A stretch of DNA of 64,000 nucleotides, from the NCBI GenBank assembly GCA_028023455.1, contig JAQFVV010012967.1, forward strand, positions 1 to 64,000, in the 5' to 3' direction. The notes beneath the pieces are model-generated. The model was not told the origin of the DNA. It saw only the letters and a list, made by a program, of their open reading frames with translations, and did not search any database. Shown here piece by piece: positions 38,566 through 49,762 of the stretch. The DNA comes from Epiperipatus broadwayi. Taxonomy: Eukaryota; Onychophora; Udeonychophora; Euonychophora; Peripatidae. Each line of letters starts with the position of its first letter. Within the stretch, counting starts at the first letter, position 1. The translations under genes and the position numbers were made by a program.

Positions 38566-41457
38566 CTGTATGGAGATTTTGCTAGTGTTATTAACAGCTT
38601 GTGTAAGCATAGGAAATTGTGATCGTGTTATGTTTTGGTGGTTTTATATTTAAATTCACTATGAAGGAATAGACTTTTAAAATGTCAGTTATATTTCTCA
38701 TGATATTATTTAATTCAGTAGTTTAGTGTAGGAATGTTTTTTTTTCCATACAGAGGCCTAATATTCACCAGCTGAATATGCAAGTACTAACAAAGCTATC
38801 CATAAAATACTTGCATCATAGGATCGAGTAGTTTCAGTCAACTTTCCAAAGAAATTATTCCTATAAAATAATTTTGATATAAAAATTAGATAAGAAAATA
38901 AATTAAGGCTACAATCCAAATTACTTTTAAGTAACATAAAGCAGGATATTATGTTGTGAGATGTTTTGCTGTGAGCTTTTGCTACTACTGCGGTGAAAAC
39001 TATGAACTGAAGATTAAAAATGCACTGGAAATTCATATTAAAAAGTTCTGTGAAGAGCCAAAAAAAAAAAAAATGAAGTATCTAAAAAAAATATTTCTTT
39101 GTGAACAGAAAATTTAAATTTTTCTGCAAAACTTTAAATATTATTAATATATTAGATCAAAATATTTTTGTGTGTGTTTTGGTACAAAAAATAGAGTGTC
39201 ACATACTATGATTTTTTAATAAATATACTACAATTATAATTTACATTAGCTTTAATAATAGTAAGTCAAAATCATAAATCATATTCTTAATTAATTTAAG
39301 AAATGTATATGTTTATTATTTATTTTCTGAAATATATAATTAATTTCAACATTTCTCATTATCTAAATAACCCTTTTTATATTTTGCGCATCAGGGAAAG
39401 TATGCAATAAATAGAAATGTCATCATCTCAATCTGTAATCTTGAAAGACAGTATTAGCATTGTGTTCTTCATGATTTTGGGCCACATGTAACATTTTATG
39501 AAAATTAATATTTGAAAATTAATATATTCTTCCCATTGGGAAGCAACTAATGATATGGATGGTTTTCTTCATTTTTTTTTCAATTACAAGCTTTTACAGT
39601 GTTAATTTTCTCACTATATATCTGAAATATATCACTTTTAATATCTCAGTTATTGATCTTCAGTTTTTCCAAATAGGAGCATTAGTCTTGTGGTATTTTA
39701 GAAAATTGGAAGTATTCTCTGATAGATGTATTTGAAATATAATGTTGTTAGTGTATGGTTTTATATTCCTGGACATATATTTTTTTGCAGTATCTATGTT
39801 TTAGAAGTATAAGTGACAATTAAAAATAAGGCAATTGATCAGTTTTGATTTGGTGGCTTTGAAATATTTTAGTCCTTCTATATTTTGAACATTTTTGTAA
39901 ACATATAGTACAATAAAATCAATAATAAAGAAGATAATAAAATAGTGTAAATATATTTAAGATATTTTAATGATTAAACATACATTTGGTACAAGTAATT
40001 TCATAATATTAATATCATTATTATTTTTATATTTAGATCAGATATTTAAATAGAATGTAAATGTTGAAAAAATTTTTTTTTCTTTTTGCATTTTGTTTTT
40101 TACATCTCTTTCATTATTATCATTTCTTATAGCTTGAACTGCATAGCAAGCATCCTCAACTATTAAAGCATTATTTTAAATAGAAAAAAAGATCAGTTTT
40201 TTTAAATTGAAATTTACATTAATGTACATAAAACTAGGGTAGAAAGCTTGAGAATTATTCTATTAAATAAACAGTCGGCATAATTAACAGCCACTTGTAA
40301 ATAATCATGGTTATTGTTATTCTAGAAGTAAAATATACAAAAGCAAAAGTAGACCTTGTTTTTGCTAAAAAAAGAGAGAGAGTCATATTTTTATCCAGTA
40401 TCAAAGAAGAAGAAAAAGAAATTTTCAGCATTGTAATTTTTAATATGTGTTTGTTCTTTCAAGTCATATCAAAGATAAAAATAACATTTAAAGAATTTGT
40501 TTTGTTTTTTTTTAATCATATATGCATGCCATAGTGATAGCTCATTGTGTAGTTTCTGTTTCTTTTTTCTTTTTTATCATTTTCATGTACTCTTTTATCT
40601 TATGGAATTATTTTCTTCATGTATCCATCATTTCACTAACCATCATTTATTGCATCTGTCATTGACAAATCATTAATTTGATGCAATAATTTTTCTGCTT
40701 GGATACATTTTTTTTTTAAAATATGAAAGGGCATATAATATTTTTTTTTATTTAAGTGAAAATGTGGATATATTATTATCAAAAGTAATGTTTTATTAAT
40801 AATTATTATAAGTGTTTGTTTTTAATATAATTTATTGCAACAATTTCTGAATGTATTCATGAGCACCACTGATTTATTATATTTTACTTTTGTTATTACT
40901 TTGTTTTTATTACAATAAACTTCATTTTATTAAATGAAAGAAAAAAATACTTGAATTTGTAATTATGGATACTGATGAAAATAAAAGCTTTCAAACAATA
41001 ACTACACTATATCTTATATGAGCATACTATTATGAATGCAAGAATGGAATATTTTGATTTTAGTCAATTTGATACATAATGTTTACCAAAAAGTAATATT
41101 GAAGTGTTTTTTTTTTCAATAAACAGGAAAATCAAATTACTTAAGATTTACAAAATTTTGAACCATGATATTAAAGTTTTAATTTAATTGTTTTTATTTG
41201 TAAAATGAAAATCAGAATTGTTTAAGAATGGAAATATAAAATATTTACAAATACTTGATCACTGAAGAGTATTTTATGTTAAATTAGTTTATTAAACAAT
41301 ATATATAAAATTATTATGATATTAAAATTACAATATCTATATACACACATTTATTTTTGAAAATATTGAGTAATCATTAAATTATTTTTATCCATAAATT
41401 TCAATGAGTTACAAATACCATTAGTTTTCTCTATCTGTCATTTCTTTTTTTCTGGTC

Positions 41458-41630
41458 TATTGAAAAATGAAAGATTGAGATCTCATAATACATGTTAATG
41501 TCTTATATAGTTTAGAATCGTGTTTGAATATTAAACTTAAAAGTTGAAGGCTATTGTATCAAGATTCAAGCTATCTTGAATGCCACATGACTTCTTGGGC
41601 CAACTACCTATTTAATTAAAATTTATGAGG
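41458..41630 (+). repeat. Dispersed repeat, copy 1 of a local pair
   Basis: Shares an ordered series of motifs (TTGAAAAATG-AAGATTG, GAGAT, TTAATG-CTTAT, TCAAGCT, CATGA-TTCTT) with 42080-42250 in the same orientation. Divergence is substantial. No tRNA-like or coding part is recognised. Confidence 0.5.
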
Positions 41631-42079
41631 TATAGTGTTTTTTAATACTGAAAATTTTTTTGATTGATGTTTTATGGGATATTATTTGACTAAAATGAAT
41701 GATGTTAAATAAAGATAAATAGTTGACTTTTATAGATTATTACATATCAAATCATATTTTAGTATTAAGAATTAATTTTTTGGCATAAATACTGTATGAT
41801 GTTACCAGAAAACAAAAATATTGTTTAAAACATTATTATTTTTTAATTTAATGACAAAAAGCTTTTTAGCAATTAAAAATACACTTGCTCTCTTATATAT
41901 GTTACCTTTTTATAAGGATTCATGATTTGTATCTACTAGTTCACTTAATAATTTTCTATTTGCTACCAATTTTTAAAAATAATTTTTGGAATATTTTTTT
42001 AAAAGGATGTTTTTTTAAATGATGAGCATTTTAATAGGTTCCCAATATGACTATTTTTTATTTTTTGTTGTTGTTGTAC

Positions 42080-42250
42080 TCTCTTGAAAAATGGAAGATT
42101 GATTGAGATTTCACTGTGTACATTAATGCCTTATGCAATTTGGTGAAGTTGTAAAGTGAACCCAAGAATTAGTGATTGTTGAATCAAAGCTCAAGCTGTA
42201 ACTCAATGCTACATGATTTCTTAAATAGATATCTATTTTATTATAATTTA
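42080..42250 (+). repeat. Dispersed repeat, copy 2 of a local pair
   Basis: Partner of 41458-41630. The two may be old insertions of one element or an old local duplication. Confidence 0.5.
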
Positions 42251-45200
42251 TTATTGTCATTAACAAAGCAATTATATCTTTGTAAGATAATAGTGTGTTT
42301 ATTCAAGAAAAATAAAATATCGTACAATATTTATTTACTATATAATTAAAACATTTAAAATGATACTGTAAATTGCAATTATTATAAGTAGAAAATAAAA
42401 CTTCCATAATTTTGTATTCAGCATTTTTATACTCCAGTCCAAATAGAATTTTTGATATGCTAAAGACAAAATCAATTTTCATCATAAATATAAGTAATCC
42501 CCATGCAAATAAAATTTACATTTTATTTTGCTCACAATTAAAAATTAATTTATATATATATAGCATTAAAGCACTGAAAAAATGACTTGAAAATGTGTAC
42601 ATTATAGATATATAAAGCAATTTTTATTCAGTTTATTTAATGTATTTGTACCCATAAAAATTTTACTTTTACCCATGCAAAAATGCTTGGGATCATAAAC
42701 ATAAAGAATATTAGTAAAAAAAAAAAAAAGATTTAATCACATTAGTAAAACTGCAACAGTCTTCTGTGTAATATATTTCTTGATATAATTTTTATTTAAT
42801 TAAAAATAACAGGATTGCAGAAAAAAGTCAAAATTCATTATTAGTTAAATAATTACAATAACAAACAGAGGTCAATAAAATGCAATTAAAAGTGTACTTT
42901 ATTATTATCTCTCTCTTTTTTTTTTGTACATGCTTTAATTTAATCTAATGCATCGAGCTTCAATAGAATATCGATCTCATTCTACATAATAAATTTAGAA
43001 TGTGACTGCAAAATATAAAATTATTATTTTAAAAATAATAAAACCAATTAAAATCTATTATTCACTATATTTGCACAAAGATTGAGACTTTTAATTTATT
43101 AATCATATGTTTAGTAAAATGTTTAATTATAATCATCACTTTTTATTTAAAGCTTTGTTTTTTTTTGTCTTTATAACTGCATTTTTACTGTTATTATTAA
43201 GAAAAACATTATAATTGCTTGTTGTTTTTTTTCCAATGATCTCTATTTATAAAGCATTTGAGTTAACTAAACACTCTTTCTGTCTGGGATAAGCTATTAC
43301 AAATACATTGACAATTCATAGCCCAACATTTTAAAATACTAATAATTAATGTATAGCTTTTTTTTTGCCAAGTACTATATTTGTTAATTAGCAGTAAATA
43401 ATACTTTCATGTATATTAAATAATTCTGATACGAAATTAGGCTAATCACCTTATTTATTATTTCGGAATTCATTATACTTAGATTCATTATAAAAATGGT
43501 TAACATAGATAGGTAATATAAATTGCAAATCAACACTTTTCAAGTTGAAGAATATATGTTTTTTTTGGCATATAGAAAATCAATATGCACTATTAAATAT
43601 ATCTGAATAATCAAATGATGCATCATTTGGGAGATCATACAACATTTGTGCATTAGAAATGACAATGTTATTTTTGATTCTGGAATCTTTAGTTTTTAAA
43701 TCCATCATTTTATTAAATCATATAGAACAAAAATAATTAAATGGTTAATCATTTAAATGGGCATGTGATATTTAAATACGAAAAGTAAGCTTTCAACCAG
43801 AAAGTTTTAGTTCTTGAATTTCTCACTACATCTGTTACATTAACTGCCTTTTTTAAAAACATTACTCAGCCCTGAATCAAATCCAGGTTGTAGTTATGTC
43901 AAATGGATATATTGATTGCCATTGTCTATTATTTATTAAGTAAATACTTAAAGTTATGCGTTTGTGAACATAACTGAGTTAGATTTTAAGCACATAACTA
44001 AAACACAGGAACCATATTTATGTGTTTATAAATTTAGAGACATATAAAAATTTATTATGTTTATACTTTTAAGTAATGAAATATATTATCTTCAAAAGAG
44101 TTTAAAAACTAAACAACCTTGAAGTGAGAATAATAAAGTAAGTTTGTCATCTTTTGACAAAATCTGATGAATTACTTGAGTTCATGAAGCTGATCAGATA
44201 ATTAATGACATTTTGACTGCTGGAAAAAAGCTTGATGTCACATGATCAAGTTCAAAGGTCACATACCTTGGTGGTCTGGCAGCATTCTTGTTGTAATGAA
44301 AAGTTTCTGTAGACAGCTTGTCTATTTTCTAAATCATGACATTATCTAATGCGCTTTTGTGTAACTAAAAAGACAAACTTGACAGGCTAATCCAGAATCT
44401 TATGGGATGCTGAAAAAGACCAGACTATGACAGTAGGAAATTGTCCATCTTCAGATCATCCCATCAATCCACCCCTCTCATTTCTTATATTTTTACTGAC
44501 TCCCTCTCTCAAAGGTATAATTTTAAAATGTTTATTTTTTTAACGATGTATTTGTTGTTATCTGTTATTCTTATTTGAAAAGTGTTCTTTTTTTTTTTTT
44601 TCATTTATTTAATTCTATATATAAAATCAGTTATATTTTTAGTAATTTTAAGCAAAAAAATATATATTTTTAATTAAATGAAAGTACTTTTTTGAACTGA
44701 AATAAATAGTTATTTATTTGTGTGAGTGTGTGCTAAGTTTTTTAAAATATATTTTTACCGTTAAATTTTAAAATAGGCTGTGTGTAAATGCATACAAACA
44801 CACACAAATATAAGGTAAAAAGTTTTAGAACTTTGTTCTAAATTATTTTTATAAATTTTGATTATTTTTTTTCAGGATGATCAAATAATCAATTAACAAA
44901 AAAAAAAAAATCATTTTTAATTTTGCCAATTTTGACTGTTCTTTTGCTTGTGGCATTATATCTATATAGAAATGCAACAATTTATTTTAAAAGCATTGCA
45001 TTTTTCAGCATTCTTCTTACTTTGAATTAGTCACTTTGCCAATTATTTCTTTTTTCTTTAACTGAAATTCTAATGAACAATTCATTAATCTGCCTATTGC
45101 TTTAAATCTCAAGAACAGTATTATTGTTTAAGATTCTATTGTTAATTCTTAAGAAGCACCCAGATGTATAGATAAATATAAAGAATTAGTAATGGAAGTG

Positions 45201-45879
45201 CATTAAAGTTAAGTTTCAAAAGACTGAATGGATCTTTAATAACTAGATAGTCAGTAGAATGGCACTGTGAATAATATAAGTAAATCTCCAAATTCTTATT
45301 TAAATAAATATTTCTTATTTTTTTTTTTTTTTTTAATTAAAAATTGCAAACAATTTTATATTATTCGATTATCTTTTTTTTTTTTGTAATTTACACTTTT
45401 ATATTATTATTTATTTTTTTAAAAATATATATTTTTTTCATATTAATTTCAATGAAATACAGCATTGAATTTGTTGATTTCTAACTACCAGTTGCCGTAA
45501 ACAAATAATAGCAATGCAAACCACTCCAGGAGATGCTTTTTCTCTCTTCTTCCATGAAACTTTAAAAAAAATAAAATCAATAAATGAATTTTTTACCATC
45601 ATAATAATACAATTTATGATTGTATAATCATTTGCTTAGGGAGAAAAGATAATGTGATATTTAACCAATTTATGAAAGATTTCGTCCTTTCGTGAGTCCA
45701 CTATTTTCATCATTGTATTAAATTTTGCATGCTACCAATGGTGTGAAAATAAATTTTTAGTGTAAGCATTAATGCAGTTGAAAAAAATGTATACATAATG
45801 ATAAAAAATTCTCAGTCAATTTAAAATAATACTATATAATTGATTATTTCAGTCAGTAATTTACATTTAAAAGATAATT

Positions 45880-46550
45880 AGTCTATTTATATAGCATTGA
45901 TTATGAAGGTAATATAAAGAAGTTAACAAACCTCCAGTCATATACTTTTAAGAATTCATGAGCATCAGTTTAAAAAGTATCAGTTTAAAAAGTATAAGTG
46001 GACCAGTTATGCTTAAAGCTTATGTTTATATAAACTAAACTTTGTTCTCTATGCTGAGATCAGGGCTTTAACCTATTAGGTGCCTAAATTATAACTTAAT
46101 AAATGAATTGTACAAACTTATTTATTCTATAGTAAGAGAGAGATAATCTCAATTTCAACCACCTGCAGTTAGAAATAAATAGTGAATTTTGAATTTTACT
46201 GTAGTAAATAGTCTTATTTATATAGTACTGACTATGTTTGTAATATAAAGAAGGTAACAAACTTTCAGTCATGTGCTTTTATGAGTTTATGTGCACTCAC
46301 CCATGAGAATCAGTTTAAAAAGCATAAGTGGACCACTTGTGCTTAGAACTTATTACTATATAAGTCAATGTTTGCTCACTGTGTTGAAATCAAACCTAAT
46401 GTGTGCCTGAATTTTAGCTTAATAAATGAATTGTACAAACTTACTCATTCAGTAGCAGGAGAGAGATAGAATCTCATTTTTAACTATCTGTGATTAAAAA
46501 TAAATATTGAATTTTGAATTTTACTGTAATAAATAGTCTATTTATGTAGC
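45880..46550 (+). repeat. Satellite-like array, two direct units of ~320 bp
   Basis: GAATTGTACAAACTTA at 46105 recurs at 46428 (323 bp apart). Each unit has AAAAAG(C/T)ATAAGTGGACCA, a GTGTTGAAATCA/GCTGAGATCAGG segment and AATAGTCTATTTAT at the join. No coding potential. Confidence 0.8.
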
Positions 46551-46551
46551 A

Positions 46552-46868
46552 GTGTCTCTCTCTCTCTCCCTCTCTCCCTCCCTCCCTCTCTCTCCCTCCC
46601 TCCCTCCCTCCCTCTCTCTCCCTCTCTCTCCCTCCCTCTCCCTCTCTCTCCCTCCCTCTCCCTCCCTCCCTCCCTCTCTCTCTCTCTCTCCCTCCCTCCC
46701 TCCCCCCCTCCCCTCCCTCCCTCCCTCCCTCTCTCTCCCCTCCCTCCCTCCCTCTCTCTCTCCCTCCCTCCATCCCTCCCTCTCTCTCTCCCTCCCTCCC
46801 TCCCTCCCTCCCTCTCTCCCTCTCTCTCTCTCTCTCCCCCTCCCTCCCTCTCCCTCCCTCCCCCCCCC
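46552..46868. repeat. (CCCT/CT)n polypyrimidine tract, ~310 bp
   Basis: An almost pure C/T strand of CCCT and CT units lying between oppositely oriented satellite units. Strong strand asymmetry favours triplex (H-DNA) formation. The long frames on both strands here are artefacts of the repeat. Confidence 0.95.
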
Positions 46869-46871
46869 TGA

Positions 46872-47710
46872 TACAGAAAGAATAAGTTTGTATAATTCAT
46901 TTATTATGTTATAATTCAGGCACCCAATAGGTTAAAGTCCTGATCTCAGCATAGTGAACAAAGATTGGCTCATACAACAATAAGCTCTAAGCATAAGTGG
47001 TCTACTTATACTTTTTAAACTGGTGTTCATGGATGAGTGTCTGTAAACTCATAAAATACATGACCATAGGTATATTACCTTTTTTTATATTACATATGTA
47101 AACAGACAATTTATTACAGTAAAATTTAAAATTTACTACTTATTTCTAATTGCAGGTGATTAAAAATGAGATTCTACATCTCTACTACTACAGAATGAAT
47201 GTTTGTACAATTCATTAATTAAGTTATAATTCAGGCATGCAATAAGTTAGAGCCCTGATCTTAGCATAGTGAACAAAGGTTGGCTTATATAATGATAAGT
47301 TCTAAGCATAAATGATCCACCTATGCTTTTTAAACTGATATCCACAAGTGAGTGCATATAAATTCATAAAAGCACATGGTTGGAGTTGTTACTTTGTTTA
47401 TATTATGTATATAGCCAGCACTATATAAATAGACTATTTATTACAATAAAATTTAATCTCAGGTGATTAAAAATGAGATTGTATCTTTCTCCTGCTACAA
47501 AATGAATAAATTTGTACTATTCATTTATTAAACTACAAGTCAGGCACACAATAGATTAAAACCCTGATCTCAGCATGGTGAGCAAACATTGACTTATACA
47601 ATGATAAGCTTTAAACATAAATGGTCCACTTATGCTTTTTAAACTGATGCTCACAGATAAGTGTGTGTAAATTTGCAAAAGTTTATGACCAGAGGTTTGT
47701 TACCTTTTTT
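46872..47710 (-). repeat. Satellite-like array, three inverted units of ~310 bp
   Basis: The same unit as at 45880-46550 but inverted. The complement of the GAATTGTACAAACTTA motif appears near 46886, 47200 and 47508. Units share TAGGTTAAAGYCCTGATCTCAGC and the complement of the AAGTGG-ACCA segment. Confidence 0.8.
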
Positions 47711-48584
47711 ATATTATAACAAATAATTCTAATAATTAAACACTATTTTAAACTCATTTGTTTTAAAATAGTGATTGTTTTAAACTAAGTGATTTACCAA
47801 AGTTTCTATAGATATTATTAATTCTTAGCTATTAATGACATTACAATCTTAAAAATAGTCTGATATTAAGGAAGAGATGCCGGTCAGAAAACTATAATAA
47901 ATCTATAGTTTTAGAAATGGTGAATTAAAGTCGCCAATCTTCATAAAAGCTAAAACTGATTGAAAAATAAGATTTTTTAAAATCATTATTTCTATAACAT
48001 TTTTAAGTCAGTAATATATTAAAGAGAATGCAATTTAGAAAATAAACATTAATAATAAATTAAATAAGACACAATTTATTCTATTATAAATGTCAAAGTG
48101 AATCTTAAATCTGAATTGGGTGGAAAGTTTCATATTGAGAATAAATTTAATATATTTAAATGTTTATTGTTTCTGACTAAATTATTTTTTGAAATATTGT
48201 AGAGAAGCATATTGAAGTTTATCGTTGAAAAAATTAAAGAAATATTGAAGTACAAGTAATAATATGAAATCTTATTGGCAGAATTAGTTTAATAAAAATA
48301 AAATTAACAAGCAACCACAAATTACTTTAAAAAAATGTTCCAATTTTTTAGTTACAACTCTGTTTTATTTTTTAATATATTAAGGATTAGTAATATGCTA
48401 AGAAAGAAAATAAATCACAGCATACTTTCTATTTGTTTCAAAGAAATAAAGCTCTAAAATATTTTAAGGGTAGATAATAAAGAACAGCACAGATGAAATT
48501 TTTTTTGGAACATAATTATTGAAACATCTGTTTAGAGTTGTGTTTGTTTATATATATAATATTTAAATATATCTATATTGTCTA
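47711..48584. other. AT-rich non-coding DNA
   Basis: Nothing can be supported. Confidence 0.65.
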
Positions 48585-48675
48585 TAGGTCTTGAACTCAA
48601 ACTTTCAAACTCCCTACCACTATCCAGTCCATCTTATACAACCATAACACATGATCACATGTGAAAAAGATCAAT

Positions 48676-48730
48676 AATCTTCAATATATGTATTTCATGC
48701 TAAACCAGAACTCATCAGTTGATCCACATA
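48676..48730 (-). ncRNA. Family A hammerhead ribozyme (A5), minus strand
   Basis: Core CTGATGA is at 48718-48712 and GAAA at 48696-48693. Stem III is ATA/TAT. Stem I inner helix is TCAA/TTGA, which replaces CCAA/TTGG of copy A4 by a paired change. Stem II has one mismatch (GTTCT/AGCAT). Confidence 0.7.
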
Positions 48731-49081
48731 CCATCTCCCACACATATATACAATCACTGCTCTGTTTATATTAAGATAGCAAGTCCTCAAACTTTAATGG
48801 ACAAGGTTCAATTTTTTCCACTCACCAACTCTTCAGCCATCCATATCATCGAAAATCTGAGGGTAAAATACTCAAAGCCCTTGTGATGCCAATATTATTG
48901 TCATGCCCATGTTTCTGACCCCTCACCCATAGCACTTTAATATATTCATTTAATTATACAGAATAAGGATGGGCAGAATGATATGGATAGCTGAAGAATT
49001 GGAGAATGGATAAAAATTGAAGATTGCCCATTAAAATTTGAGGATAAACTAAGCAGTGATTGTATATATGTGCGGAAAATG

Positions 49082-49136
49082 GTGTTCTAGACCAACTGAT
49101 GAGTGCTGGTTCAGCACAAAATACATATATTTGTTA
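49082..49136 (+). ncRNA. Family A hammerhead, core-mutated copy (A3)
   Basis: CTGATGA (49096-49102) and stem II are kept. The GAAA following stem II reads AAAA (TGAAA changed to CAAAA), removing the conserved G12, and the stem I 3' strand is changed (TTTGTTATC). Expected to be inactive. Confidence 0.6.
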
Positions 49137-49523
49137 TCATTGATCTTTTTTACATGTATGCAGTCATGTGTTATGGTTGTATAAGATGGATTGGATAGAT
49201 GTGATGAGTTTGAAAGTCTGAGTTCAAGTCCCTTATAATTACCTTAAGTTTACTATAAACAATATACATGTATTTAAATATTACATATTTAGACTATACT
49301 CTGTCCATCCCTTTTCTGTATAATTAAATAGACATATTAAGGTTTTATGGGTGAGGAGTCAGATTGACATCAACAAGGGTTTTAAGCATTTCATCCTTGG
49401 ATTTTCAGTGATATTGCTAAAGAATTGAAGTGAAGAGAAAATTGAAGCTTGTCCATTGAAGTTTGAGGATTTGCTATCTTAATATAAACCAAGCAGTGAT
49501 TGAATGTATGTGTGGGAAATTGT

Positions 49524-49578
49524 GATCTGGACCAACTGATGAGTGCTGGTTCAGCATGAAATATATATATTGGAGATC
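49524..49578 (+). ncRNA. Family A hammerhead ribozyme (A4), best-preserved copy
   Basis: All parts are present. Stem I is GATCT (49524-49528) and CCAA (49532-49535), with a GGA bulge, pairing with TTGG (49570-49573) and AGATC (49574-49578). Core CTGATGA is at 49536-49542. Stem II is GTGCT/AGCAT with loop GGTTC (49543-49557). GAAA is at 49558-49561. Stem III is three pairs with a 2-nt loop. Triplet ATA ends at 49569, so predicted cleavage is A49569^T49570. Cleavage at AUA triplets is allowed by the NUH rule. G10.1-U11.1 replaces the usual G-C. Confidence 0.82.
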
Positions 49579-49659
49579 CATTGATCTTTTTCACAAGTAG
49601 GTGGTCATGTGTTATAGTTGTATAAATAGATTGGATAGCTTTGGGGAGTTTGAAAGTCT

Positions 49660-49762
49660 GAGTTCAAGTTTCTTATAATATATATATATATATATATATT
49701 GTAATGTATTGAGTTCAAGTTTCTTATAATATATATATATATATATATATTTGTAATGTATT
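49660..49762 (+). repeat. 51-bp tandem duplication with (AT)n
   Basis: GAGTTCAAGTTTCTTATAAT plus an (AT)n run and TGTAATGTATT is repeated at 49660 and 49711. It duplicates the tRNA-like box of the family A unit. Confidence 0.88.

Larger units (their letters stand above)
31329..45879. other. Long AT-rich non-coding stretch with minor repeats
   Basis: No gene is supported. Named items inside are the (ATT)n tract, tRNA-like fragments near 32.6 and 34.65 kb, a 54-bp tandem duplication at 34.1 kb, a family B fragment at 38.4 kb and a dispersed pair at 41.5/42.1 kb. Short frames such as 38758-39036 minus and 40307-40534 plus have no recognised features. Confidence 0.6.
48585..49710. mobile_element. 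Family A hammerhead/SINE-like cluster, one inverted and two tandem units
   Basis: A minus-strand unit (about 48592-48930) meets two plus-strand units (about 48950-49710) near 48940. The plus ribozyme cores at 49096 and 49536 are 440 bp apart. The tRNA-like parts are GTTCAAGTCCC at 49233-49243 and GTTCAAGTTTC at 49662-49672. Unit order is body, ribozyme, then about 100 bp later the tRNA-like box. The 3' edge ends in (AT)n. No protein frame. Shares the body of the 1.6-2.2 kb dimer. Confidence 0.8.

Noticed and set aside
44165-44200. Additional hammerhead at the CTGATGA near 44167, and similar strings near 8660 and 52070
   Set aside because: No stem II followed by GAAA and no stem I. Chance occurrences of a 7-mer.
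46480-46914. Long Arg/Glu/Gly or Ser/Pro/Leu frames on both strands
   Set aside because: They are direct translations of the (CCCT)n/(AGGG)n tract in every frame and have no other support.
47330-47680. Hammerhead in the satellite units (CTGAT..CTCA..TGAG)
   Set aside because: A small hairpin is present, but GAAA and stem III are absent in every unit.
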